Source: Actinacidiphila glaucinigra
Lineage (GTDB): Bacteria > Actinomycetota > Actinomycetes > Streptomycetales > Streptomycetaceae
Length of the DNA: 64,000 nucleotides
Assembly (NCBI RefSeq): GCF_900188405.1
Contig: NZ_FZOF01000015.1
Coordinates: 1-64,000 of the forward strand
Direction: 5' to 3'
In this document: positions 34,771-42,407 of the stretch, piece after piece
How positions within the stretch are numbered: position 1 is the first letter of the stretch
Layout of the letters: every line of letters begins with the position of its first letter
Translations under genes and position numbers: made by a program
The notes under the pieces: generated by a model
The model's input: the letters and a program-made list of their open reading frames with translations, nothing else
Told to the model about the DNA's origin: nothing
Database searches by the model: none

Positions 34771-36270
34771 TCAGCCTCCCGTGCCGGCCCACGCGGCGAG
34801 GGCGGCGGCGCGGCCCCCGGCGGCGGCGCCCTCGGCGGCCCAGGCGACATGGCCGTCGGGGCGGACGAGCAGCGTGGTGCGGCCGCCGTCCGTACGGGTG
34901 ACGTGGACGGCGCGCGGGTCGGCGGCGCCGTCCGCGGGGCCCTCGGGGCTCACGAGGACGAAGCGGCCGGCGCGCAGGGCCTCGTACAGCCGGCCCTCCC
35001 GCAGGGGCAGATCGGGCGCGCGCCGGCCGGTCAGGGGATGGGCGCCGCGCGGGGCGGGATAGGCGATGCCGATGCCGGTGATCGCGCCAAGGGCCCTTCG
35101 GCGCAGTGGCGGGAGGTGCCCGACGGCCAGGGAGAGCGCGTCGCGCAAGGCGCGCTGGAGGGCGTTGTGGGCCATGGCGAGGCGGATGATGCCGCCGCTG
35201 CTGCGGAGCACCATCGCGCCCACCGGGTGCCGTTCGGCCTGATAGCTGTCGAGCAGGGCGTCGGACGCGCTGCCGCGGACCACGGCGGCGAGCTTCCAGC
35301 CGAGGTTGGCGGCGTCCTGCAGGCCGGTGTTCATCCCCTGCCCTCCCGCGGGGGAGTGGACGTGCGCCGCGTCGCCGGCGAGCAGCACGCGGCCGGCGCG
35401 GTAGACGGGCACCTGGCGTTCGTCGCTGTGGAAGCGGGAGAGCCAGCGGGCCTCGCCCATGCCGTGGTCGGTGCCCAGGGCGCGGCGCGTGATGTCGCGG
35501 ACCTCGTCGAGGCCGACCGGGTCGCCGTCGGGCCGCTCGCCGGCGCGGTCCCAGCACATCACGCGGTACCAGCCGTCGCCGAAGGGCGCGAGGAAGGCGA
35601 AGGCGTCACCGGTGCCGCCCACGGTCAGCAGTCCGGGGGGCGGCTCGGCGAGCCGGACGTCGGCGAGCACGATCGACCGGATCACGGACCGGCCGGGGAA
35701 GGGCAGGCCCAGGGCGGTCCGGACGGCGCTGCGGTGGCCGTCGGCGCCGACCGCGTACGCGGCGCGGCGGGTGGCGACGGTGCCGTCCGCGGCGCGGACG
35801 TCGAGCGAGACGCCTCCGTCGTCCTGGTGCACGGCCAGCACCTCGGCGCCGTGCTCGAAGCGCACGCCGGCGGCGCGGGCCCGGCGTTCCAGCAGCCTCT
35901 CCACCTCGTACTGGGGAGTGATCAGCAGGTACGGGAAGCGGGAGGGCAGTTCCGTCAGGTCCAGCGAGAGCCGGCGGAAGAGCCGCAGTCCGCGCAGCCG
36001 GTGGCCGGTGGCGACCAGTTCGTCGGCGAGGCCGCGGGCGTCGAGGAGTTCGAGGGTGCGGGCGTGGACGCCGAAGGCCCGGCTCAGGTTGCCGTGTCCC
36101 GGGGCGCGGCGCTCCAGGACGGTGACGGGGACGCCGGCGGCGGCGAGGTCCCCGGCGAGCAGCAGGCCGGTGGGGCCCGCCCCCACGACCAGGACCCCGG
36201 CCGGGTGGTCCGCGGTGCCGGAGCGACGGGTGGCGTCGGTGCGGTGCTGGGTGCGGTGCTCGGTGGTCAT
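34771..36270 (-). CDS. FAD-dependent monooxygenase (PHBH type)
   Basis: 499 residues, aromatic hydroxylase-like. VLVVGAGPTGLLLAGDLAAA is the GxGxxG FAD motif; YAVGADGHRSAVR is the DG motif, and VLLAGDAAHVHSPAGGQGMN is the GD motif at the second FAD site. A C-terminal thioredoxin-like part is present (FVLVSPEGPADGA, TLLVRPDGHVAWA), as in MhpA, RdmE and OxyS-like enzymes. It probably hydroxylates a phenolic or polyketide compound. ATG 36270 has AGGAGG 6 bases upstream. The promoter and a TetR-type operator array lie in the gap to the divergent tetR gene. Confidence 0.92.
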   Translation of the reverse strand: MTTEHRTQHRTDATRRSGTADHPAGVLVVGAGPTGLLLAGDLAAAGVPVTVLERRAPGHGNLSRAFGVHARTLELLDARGLADELVATGHRLRGLRLFRRLSLDLTELPSRFPYLLITPQYEVERLLERRARAAGVRFEHGAEVLAVHQDDGGVSLDVRAADGTVATRRAAYAVGADGHRSAVRTALGLPFPGRSVIRSIVLADVRLAEPPPGLLTVGGTGDAFAFLAPFGDGWYRVMCWDRAGERPDGDPVGLDEVRDITRRALGTDHGMGEARWLSRFHSDERQVPVYRAGRVLLAGDAAHVHSPAGGQGMNTGLQDAANLGWKLAAVVRGSASDALLDSYQAERHPVGAMVLRSSGGIIRLAMAHNALQRALRDALSLAVGHLPPLRRRALGAITGIGIAYPAPRGAHPLTGRRAPDLPLREGRLYEALRAGRFVLVSPEGPADGAADPRAVHVTRTDGGRTTLLVRPDGHVAWAAEGAAAGGRAAALAAWAGTGG

Positions 36271-36285
36271 GGCGGCCTCCTGGGG

Positions 36286-36383
36286 CCAACGTCTGTGGGC
36301 CAACAGTTGTTGGTCAACGCTTGTTGGCAAACCTAGTCCGGCCCCTCTGGCGATGTCAACAGGTGTTGGCCTACAGTTGTGGG
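36286..36383. promoter_or_regulatory. Array of five 14-bp operator units in a seven-unit register
   Basis: Five units fit YCWAC-N4-GTKGG: 36286-36299, 36300-36313, 36314-36327, 36356-36369 and 36370-36383. Units 1-3 and 4-5 are directly joined, and the 28-base gap is exactly two units, so all lie in one 14-bp register. They cover the start of the monooxygenase transcript, its -35, and the -10 and start codon region of tetR, so the TetR protein probably controls both genes. Confidence 0.88.
36330..36359 (-). promoter_or_regulatory. Promoter of the monooxygenase gene
   Basis: On the minus strand TTGACA (36354-36359) and TAGGTT (36330-36335) are 18 bases apart, a near-consensus vegetative promoter. 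The -35 overlaps operator unit 4 and the start of transcription falls in units 2-3. Confidence 0.85.
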
Positions 36384-36384
36384 C

Positions 36385-36963
36385 ATGACTGCGACGCCCC
36401 CCGCCCCCCGCCGGTCCGACGCCACCCGCGCGGCGATCCTCATCGCGGCCCGCGACCGCTTCGCCGCCGACGGCTACGAGCGCGCCACCATCCGCGCCAT
36501 CGCCAGGGACGCCGGCATCGACCCCTCGATGGTCATGCGCTACTACGGCAACAAGGAGGGGCTCTTCGCCGCCGCCTCCGAGTTCGACCTGCGCATGCCG
36601 GACGTGGCCGCGGTCGCGACCGAGGACGTCGGGGCCGTTCTCGTCACGCACTTCCTGGAGCGCTGGGAGGAGGACGAGGCGCTGACCGCGCTGCTGCGCG
36701 TCGGCGTCACCAACCCGGTCGGCGCCGAGCGGATGCGCTCGATCCTGCAGCGGCAGCTCGCACCGGTCGCCGCGGCCGTGTGCCCGGATCCGGAGCCCGG
36801 ACGGGCCGCGGAACGCGCCGTGCTCGTGGCCTCGCAGATCCTCGGCATGGCCGTCAGCCGGTACGTGCTCCGCTTCCCCCCGGCCGCGGCGATGCCGCGC
36901 GAGGAGGTCGTGGCCTGGCTGGCGCCCACCGTCCAGCGGTACCTGACGGCCGTGGCGCCCTGA
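36385..36963 (+). CDS. TetR-family repressor
   Basis: 192 residues. The N-terminal HTH is typical: RAAILIAARDRFAADGYERA, then TIRAIARDAGIDPSMVMRYY and GNKEGLF. The C-terminal ligand domain has the TetR_C_17-like block VLVASQILGMAVSRYVL. It is divergent from the FAD monooxygenase gene and its start touches the last operator unit. A -10 box TACAGT (36372-36377) lies 7 bases before the ATG with no ribosome site, so its mRNA is probably leaderless and self-repressed. The inducer is probably an aromatic compound or the enzyme's substrate. Confidence 0.92.
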   Translation: MTATPPAPRRSDATRAAILIAARDRFAADGYERATIRAIARDAGIDPSMVMRYYGNKEGLFAAASEFDLRMPDVAAVATEDVGAVLVTHFLERWEEDEALTALLRVGVTNPVGAERMRSILQRQLAPVAAAVCPDPEPGRAAERAVLVASQILGMAVSRYVLRFPPAAAMPREEVVAWLAPTVQRYLTAVAP

Positions 36964-37021
36964 CCCGGCGGGCGGTCGGCGTCCGCGCGGGGCGGACCCG
37001 TGAACGAAGGAGTGACGACGC

Positions 37022-38008
37022 ATGGAGCAGCCGAAGAACGTCCTCGCGGTGATCGCGCCGCACGTCGGGGGCCGCGGCGCCGGTGCCGCCCTGGCCGGGC
37101 TCTTCGGGGACCGGGCCGCCGTCACGGTCGTCGAGTCCGCCGACGAGGACCCGGCCGCGCTGGCCGCGGCCCACGTGATCATGACGGCACTGGGCCCCGT
37201 GACGGCCGGGCACCTCGCCCGGGCGTCCGCCCTGGAACTCGTCCAGTGCACCAGCCACGGCCACGAGCACGTGGACGTCGCCGCCGCCCGCGCCCGGGGC
37301 GTACCCGTGTGCACCATCGGCTCCAGCGGGGCCGAGACGCAGAGCGTCGCCGAGCAGGCCTTCGCGCTGATGCTCGCCCTCGCCAAACGGATCGTCCCCG
37401 GGCACGAGGCGCTCTCCCGCGGTGAATGGCCGCTGCCCCGCCTGCAGCGCTCGCTGACCGAACTGGACGGCAGGGTCCTCGGCGTGATCGGCCTCGGGGC
37501 GATCGGGCAGGCCGTGGCCCGGCGGGCCGGCGCCTTCGGGATGACCGTGCTCTACACCTCGCGCGGGCCCGTGCCGGCCGCGACCGAGCGGCTGCTCGGG
37601 GCCCGCCGCATGCCGCTGGAGGAACTGCTGGCCGCCGCCGACTATGTCTCCGTCCACGTCCCGCTGACCGGCGCGACCCGGCATCTGCTCGACGCGCGGC
37701 GGCTGGCGCTGCTCAAACCCACGGCCTTCCTGGTCAACACGGCGCGCGGCGCGGTCGTCGACCAGGACGCGCTGGCCGACGCCCTGGAGGCCGGGCGCCT
37801 GGCGGGTGCCGGGCTCGACGTCTTCGAACCCGAGCCGCCGCCGGCCGGGACGCGGCTGCTCCAGGCGCCCAATGTCGTCCTCTCGCCGCACGCCGGGGGT
37901 GCCACCCGGGACACCCTGGCGCGGATCGCCCGGGCCGCCGTGCGCAACGTCGTGGACTTCCTCGACGGCCGGCCGCCACGGGACGTCATCCCCGCCGCGG
38001 AGGCCTGA
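37022..38008 (+). CDS. D-2-hydroxyacid dehydrogenase family protein
   Basis: 328 residues. The NAD motif is VLGVIGLGAIGQAVARR near residue 150. The catalytic triad is in place: Arg in VNTARGAVVD, Glu in LDVFEPEPPP and His in LSPHAGGATRD. The group includes phosphoglycerate, lactate and glyoxylate dehydrogenases; the substrate cannot be told. GAAGGAG lies 9 bases before ATG 37022. It follows tetR on the same strand after 58 bases, so the two might share a transcript. Confidence 0.9.
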   Translation: MEQPKNVLAVIAPHVGGRGAGAALAGLFGDRAAVTVVESADEDPAALAAAHVIMTALGPVTAGHLARASALELVQCTSHGHEHVDVAAARARGVPVCTIGSSGAETQSVAEQAFALMLALAKRIVPGHEALSRGEWPLPRLQRSLTELDGRVLGVIGLGAIGQAVARRAGAFGMTVLYTSRGPVPAATERLLGARRMPLEELLAAADYVSVHVPLTGATRHLLDARRLALLKPTAFLVNTARGAVVDQDALADALEAGRLAGAGLDVFEPEPPPAGTRLLQAPNVVLSPHAGGATRDTLARIARAAVRNVVDFLDGRPPRDVIPAAEA

Positions 38009-38049
38009 ACGGGCCCTGCAGAAGCGGGCCTTGTCCGCCCGCCGCCGGC

Positions 38050-38796
38050 TCAGGCGCTCTGGTCGCCCTCGACGTTGGTGCCCGGGCCGAGCCCGGTGAG
38101 CGCGTCCTTGGCCACCGCCAGGGCGCCGTCGCGGACCTCGGAGTCGTCCGGCGACTTCTTGTTCTCGAAGTCGCTGCCGTTGTAGGTGACGGTCACGACC
38201 GCGTTGCCCTTGCGGAACACCACGACCGCCTCGCGCGTCTGCTGCTTGTCCTCGGTCGTCAGCTCCACGGACACGGACGCCTCGTCACCGATGCCGGCGG
38301 CCGTGATCGACTTCTTCAGGCGCTTGTACGAGGCCTTCGCCGCGGCCTCGCCGTCCTGGCCGCCGCTGTTGGTGGACACCTCGAACGTCACGTCGAGCCA
38401 CCGGTAGTCGAAGCCCTTGAGGGCGTTCCACGAGCAGCCGGTGCGGTGCGAGGGGTCGGTGAGGGAGAGCTGCTTGCCCGCCGTCTTGGCCTCCGGCACC
38501 AGCTTCTTGATGGTCGCGGCCTTGATCGCGGTGCACGGCGCGGGCGGTTTGGAGTACGTGGCGGGCGCGTCTTTCGAGCCCTCCGACCCGGAACCCGAGC
38601 CGGAGCCGGAGTCGGACCCGGAGTCCGAACCCGAGCCGGAGTCCGATCCGGACGGCGCGGCGGAGCCGGCCGGGGATCCGTTCGCCGACGTGCGGCCGGT
38701 CTCCTCGTGGGACGAGGAGGCCATCGTCCAGCCGACGATGGCGAGTATGGCGGTGGGCAGCAGACGAGCCGCCAGGGTGAGGGGCAGGGACGCCAC
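38050..38796 (-). CDS. DUF3558-type membrane-anchored protein
   Basis: 248 residues if GTG 38796 is the start. Unlike its two relatives it has no lipobox cysteine: an N-terminal hydrophobic segment (LPLTLAARLLPTAILAIVGW) serves as anchor. A 35-residue Ser/Gly/Asp linker follows. The domain itself (PCTAIKAATIKKLVPEAK, CSWNALKGFDYRWLDVTFEV, VVVFRKGNAVVTVTYNGSDF) is very close to the lipoprotein at 30537, down to the SWNxLxGxxYRWLDV block. Function unknown. Confidence 0.8.
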   Translation of the reverse strand: MASLPLTLAARLLPTAILAIVGWTMASSSHEETGRTSANGSPAGSAAPSGSDSGSGSDSGSDSGSGSGSGSEGSKDAPATYSKPPAPCTAIKAATIKKLVPEAKTAGKQLSLTDPSHRTGCSWNALKGFDYRWLDVTFEVSTNSGGQDGEAAAKASYKRLKKSITAAGIGDEASVSVELTTEDKQQTREAVVVFRKGNAVVTVTYNGSDFENKKSPDDSEVRDGALAVAKDALTGLGPGTNVEGDQSA

Positions 38797-39007
38797 GGCG
38801 GTCTTCTCTTCGTCGATCCTGAGGAACCTGGGGCTGAGGAGTGAGCGTGGGGGACGTGGGGCCTGAGCGTACGACGCGAAGATGAGATTGCCATATGAAA
38901 GTGGCCCGGGAACAGACCAGGCGCGTAGGGGTTGCGGCACCGGGCGTGACGGGTGTACCCGCGCGCCCCGTCAATCCGGGTGCGCCGGAGGCGGTGCCGG
39001 AGTCAGG

Positions 39008-39496
39008 ATGGGCGCCGTGACCGATCCCCTGTGGGCCGACGTCGCGGACGTCTTCGACCCCGTCGCCATGGGCAGGCTGCCCGATCTGTGGATCCCCGGC
39101 GTCTCCGCGGCGGACTGGCAGGCACTGCTCGACCTGGTCGTCGCCCGCGGCTGGTGGCACGCGTACGCGGAGGGCTGCCGTGTGCTGCCCCTGCCGACCG
39201 CCGCGCGGGTGCTGTCCCGGCCGTGCGACGCCGAGGTGCCGACCCTGTACGTCGAGCCCGTGCCCGGGTTCCGGGCGATCTTCCGCTTCCTGTCGGACGA
39301 GACGATCGACTTCGACATCGACCTGTACGAACTGTGGGGCCAGGAACGGCTGGACGTCTTCTGCGGCTTCCTGCGGGCGATCGGCCGGCGCCTGGACCGG
39401 ACCGTCTTCCTGTGTCCGGAAGGCGCCGGCGTGGACGTGGCGGTCCTCTGGTACGAGCCGGGTGCCGACCGCATCGCCGTCCGGCACGACCGGTGA
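39008..39496 (+). CDS. Conserved protein of unknown function
   Basis: 162 residues. I do not recognise a family. It begins TDPLWADVADVFDPVAMGRL and contains LPDLWIPGVSAADWQALLDL, a proline-rich middle, IDFDIDLYELWGQERLDVF and ends DVAVLWYEPGADRIAVRHD. No signal peptide or membrane segment. GTG 39017 is an equally good start. It ends 6 bases before the operator of the next gene and may be an immunity or sensor-like cytoplasmic protein; this is a guess. Confidence 0.65.
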   Translation: MGAVTDPLWADVADVFDPVAMGRLPDLWIPGVSAADWQALLDLVVARGWWHAYAEGCRVLPLPTAARVLSRPCDAEVPTLYVEPVPGFRAIFRFLSDETIDFDIDLYELWGQERLDVFCGFLRAIGRRLDRTVFLCPEGAGVDVAVLWYEPGADRIAVRHDR

Positions 39497-39501
39497 CAGC
39501 G

Positions 39502-39515
39502 TGGGAGCGCTCTCA
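39502..39515. promoter_or_regulatory. CebR-like (LacI-family) operator
   Basis: TGGGAGCGCTCTCA differs at one base from the palindrome TGGGAGCGCTCCCA bound by the cellulose-utilisation repressor CebR. It touches a -10 box TAGCAT (39516-39521) which lies 8 bases before ATG 39530, so a bound repressor would block the promoter. Confidence 0.75.
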
Positions 39516-39529
39516 TAGCATGCGGGGAC

Positions 39530-40525
39530 ATGAGGAGCCTGACCAAACGAGCCCTGTCCGCCGAGCAACTGACCGCCATGCTGCGGGAGTCGACGGGTCT
39601 CGGCTGCAGCGTCGAAGCGGAGCTGACGGACGGCTGGTTCAACGCCGCCTACCGGGTGCGGCTCGACGACGGGCGGCCGGCGGTGGTGAAGATCGCCCCG
39701 CCGCCGGACGCCGTCGTCCTGCGCTACGAGCGCGGCATCATGGCCACCGAGGTCATGGCGCACCGCCGCATGGCCGCCCTGGGCGGCATCCCGCTGCCGG
39801 AACTGCTGTACGCGGCACCGGAGTTCATGGCTCTGTCGGTCCTGCCCGGCACCCCCTGGGACAAGGCGGCCGACCGCATCCCCGCGGACCGGCAGGCCCC
39901 GCTCCGCCGTGAACTGGGCCGGATCGTGGCGCGGCTGCACACGCTCGCCCCGGAGGACGGCCGGTACGGCTACCCGGCCCCCGAGGCCGGTCTGTCGGCG
40001 GCGGACTGGCCGACGGCCTTCGGCGCCATGGTGGACGCGCTGCTGGAGGAGGCCGGGCACCGGCGTACCGCGCTCGGCGTCGCCCCCGAGGAGATCCGCG
40101 CGCTGGTCGCGGCGGGCGCGGACGTCCTGGCGGAGGTGACCGAGCCGCGGCTGGTCCACTTCGACCTGTGGCCCGGCAACGTCTTCGTCGCCGACGACGG
40201 CTCCGCCGTCACCGGGCTCATCGACCACGAGCGGGCCTTCTGGGGCGACCCGTCGGCCGAACTGGTCTCCCTGGCCCTCGGCGGCGACACGGGCCCCGGC
40301 AGCGACCTCGTCGCCGGCTACCGGGAGGCGGGCGGCGTTCTCGACTTCGGGCCGTCCACGCTGCACCGGCTGGCCCTGTACCGGGTCTACCTCGGACTGA
40401 TCCTGGTCGTCGAGTGCGGCCCGCGGGGCTACCCCGCCGACCACGCCGACCACGTCCGCGACGTCCTCGGCCGGTGGGTCGCGGAGCTCAGGGCCGTACG
40501 GCCGGACCGGGCCGGCCCGGCCTAG
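39530..40525 (+). CDS. APH-family small-molecule kinase
   Basis: 331 residues, aminoglycoside phosphotransferase/choline kinase fold. VRLDDGRPAVVKIAPP has the ATP-binding lysine, LVHFDLWPGNVFVADDGS the catalytic HxDxxxxN loop, and GLIDHERAFWGDPSAEL the metal-binding aspartate. Proteins of this kind phosphorylate drugs, sugars, choline or amino alcohols. The CebR-like box upstream hints at a sugar link. Start ATG 39530 has no strong ribosome site and may be leaderless. Confidence 0.88.
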   Translation: MRSLTKRALSAEQLTAMLRESTGLGCSVEAELTDGWFNAAYRVRLDDGRPAVVKIAPPPDAVVLRYERGIMATEVMAHRRMAALGGIPLPELLYAAPEFMALSVLPGTPWDKAADRIPADRQAPLRRELGRIVARLHTLAPEDGRYGYPAPEAGLSAADWPTAFGAMVDALLEEAGHRRTALGVAPEEIRALVAAGADVLAEVTEPRLVHFDLWPGNVFVADDGSAVTGLIDHERAFWGDPSAELVSLALGGDTGPGSDLVAGYREAGGVLDFGPSTLHRLALYRVYLGLILVVECGPRGYPADHADHVRDVLGRWVAELRAVRPDRAGPA

Positions 40526-40566
40526 TACAACCATCGCGCCCCGTCGCGGCACCCGGGGCCGGGGAG

Positions 40567-41118
40567 TTACCCGGCGGCGGTCGTGGGCTGCTCCACCACG
40601 TTGCGGCCGCCGAGCGGCGCCACCCGGCCGGGCTGCTCCGCCTGCCGGCCCGGCGTGAGTCCCGTGCCGGACACCGGGGTGGCGGCGTGGGCGGACGCCG
40701 GGGCGGTCGTGGGAGCCGTCGTGTGCGTGGACGTGTGCGTGGGCGTATGGGCGGGGGTATGGGCGGGGGCGGCATGGGTGGGCGCCGCGTGGGCGCCTCC
40801 GGACTGCTGCGCGGCGCCCGGGGCGATCGCCATCGGGGCGGCGGAGGAGGGCACCGCGGCGGTGACCGCGCGGGTCGCCTCCGTCTTCGGGTGCTCGTCC
40901 TTGTCGGGTGCGTGGCTCACCCCGAACCGGGTCCGCAGGTGGTGCCCGGCCGCCTCGTCGAGGCTCACGGGCCGCTGCAGCCGTACCGCCAGCCGGCTCG
41001 CCTCCCGGCCCAGTGCCGCGAGGTCCTCCCACCTCAGGTGCACGACGAGCGGCAGCTCGGCCTCGCCGTCGGGGAGCGCTTGGAGCCCCTGGAAGGGGAC
41101 GTTGCTCTGACTGTTCAT
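40567..41118 (-). CDS. Protein with small N-terminal domain and His/Thr repeat tail
   Basis: 183 residues. Residues 1-70 (LPLVVHLRWEDLAALGREAS, then RLAVRLQRPVSLDEAAGHHL) look like a short ordered domain that I cannot assign. The rest is low-complexity with Ala, Thr, Pro and His, including an HTPAHTPTHTSTHTTAPTT run. GAGGAA lies 7 bases upstream of ATG 41118. No signal peptide. It is divergent from the DUF429 gene. Confidence 0.68.
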   Translation of the reverse strand: MNSQSNVPFQGLQALPDGEAELPLVVHLRWEDLAALGREASRLAVRLQRPVSLDEAAGHHLRTRFGVSHAPDKDEHPKTEATRAVTAAVPSSAAPMAIAPGAAQQSGGAHAAPTHAAPAHTPAHTPTHTSTHTTAPTTAPASAHAATPVSGTGLTPGRQAEQPGRVAPLGGRNVVEQPTTAAG

Positions 41119-41232
41119 CGGCCGTTCCTCACCATTGGCTGCAGTGCGGTACGGCAGGGGATACGCACTCCGGCACCGCAACGTTCAGCCGCGCCCCCGC
41201 GGCGCCGTCCGCGCGGCGGGGATGATGGGACC

Positions 41233-41966
41233 GTGCGCACCCTCGGGATCGACCTCGCCGCAGGCCCCCGGACGACCGCGGCGGCGGTCGTCGACTGGCC
41301 CGGCGACGGCACGGCCGCCGTCGCCCCGCCGCTGCTCGGGTGCGCCGACGACGTGCTGGTCGACCTGCTCTCCGGCCTGGGACCGGAGGAACGCGCCGGG
41401 GTGGACTGCCCCTTCGGCTGGCCGATCCCCTTCGTCGAGGCCGTCACCGCCCACACGGCGGGTGCGCCATGGCCCGGGCGGGGCACCGGCAGCGCCGCGC
41501 ACCGGGCGACCCTGCGCCACCGCCGCACCGACATCCTCACCCACGAGGAACTCGGCGGCCGGTGGCCGCTGTCCGTCGCCTTCGACCGGCTCGGCGCCAC
41601 CGCCGCCCGCTGGGCCCACCTCGCCGACGAACTCGCCGCGCCCGCGGCCGTCCGGTGGCCCGCGACGGTTCCGGGCGGATCGCCGAGGTGTACCCCGCGG
41701 CGTCCCGCAGGCGATGGGGCCTCGGCCCCGAACGCTCCATGGCGGAACTCTGCGCCGCCGCGCCCTGGCTGCGGTGCGGCCCGGCCGAACGCGCCGCGTA
41801 CGACGGCAGCGAGCACGCCTTCGACGCCCTGATCGCCGCCCTGGCCGCCCGCGCCGTCGAACGCGGGCTCACCCGCCTGCCGTCCGGCCCCGAACAGACC
41901 CGTGCCGCGGCCGTCGAGGGCTGGATCCACGTCCCCCGCGCGGCCACCCTCCCGTCCCTGCCGTGA
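41233..41966 (+). pseudogene. DUF429 protein, frameshifted
   Basis: The N-terminal frame from GTG 41233 reads RTLGIDLAAGPRTTAAAVV, then GVDCPFGWPIPFVEAVTAH and THEELGGRWPLSVAFDRLGA, the DUF429 (RNase H-like fold) pattern. Near 41655-41665 family similarity jumps to the next frame, DGSGRIAEVYPAASRRRWGL to VEGWIHVPRAATL, ending at 41966. One base appears missing. So the gene is either broken or the base was lost in sequencing. Function of the family unknown. Confidence 0.82.
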
Positions 41967-41978
41967 GGCCCGGCCCGG

Positions 41979-42407
41979 TCAGGGGAGGCGGATCGCGAGG
42001 GTGACGACCGTGCCGACCGGGCCCGGGACGATCGTGAGGTGGTCGGTGACCAGGCGGACGAGCCACAGGCCCCGCCCGCAGCGGGAGTCGAGGCCCGGGA
42101 GCAGTTCGGGGATGACGGCGGCGTCGAAGCCGGGGCCGCGGTCGGTGACCCGGCACTGCACCTCACCGTCGGTCCGGCGCAGCATCAGGCGGCCGCGGCC
42201 GCCGCCGTGGACGATCGCGTTGGAGGCCACCTCGTTCACCGCCAGGACGAACTCCCCCCGGTGCGCCGCGGCCAGGCCCGCCCACATCGCGAACTCCTCG
42301 GTCAGCACCCGCAGCCGGGGCAGGTCGCCCTCCGCGAAGTCGCGTTCGAGCCAGCAGCCTTCGGCGGCGGGGTCGCCGGCGGACGGTTCACGCAGCTCCT
42401 CCAGCAT
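41979..42407 (-). CDS. Anti-sigma regulatory ATP-binding protein (RsbW-like)
   Basis: 142 residues, HATPase_c fold of the Bergerat type. N box: EFVLAVNEVASNAIVHGGGR. G1 box: VTDRGPGFDAAV. G2: SRCGRGLWLVRLVTDHLTI. Such proteins bind sigma factors or phosphorylate STAS anti-anti-sigma partners. It is co-translated with the MEDS-STAS gene upstream (stop and start overlap by one base, TGATG), so the two form a partner-switching pair. The sigma factor itself is not beside them. Streptomyces has many such pairs. Confidence 0.9.
   Translation of the reverse strand: MLEELREPSAGDPAAEGCWLERDFAEGDLPRLRVLTEEFAMWAGLAAAHRGEFVLAVNEVASNAIVHGGGRGRLMLRRTDGEVQCRVTDRGPGFDAAVIPELLPGLDSRCGRGLWLVRLVTDHLTIVPGPVGTVVTLAIRLP

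Noticed and set aside
38580-38660. Low-complexity repeat of GA-rich triplets
   Set aside because: It is the coding DNA for the Ser/Gly/Asp linker of a DUF3558-type protein, not an independent element.
41233-41966. Programmed frameshift in the DUF429 gene
   Set aside because: No slippery sequence or following structure is seen at the break.
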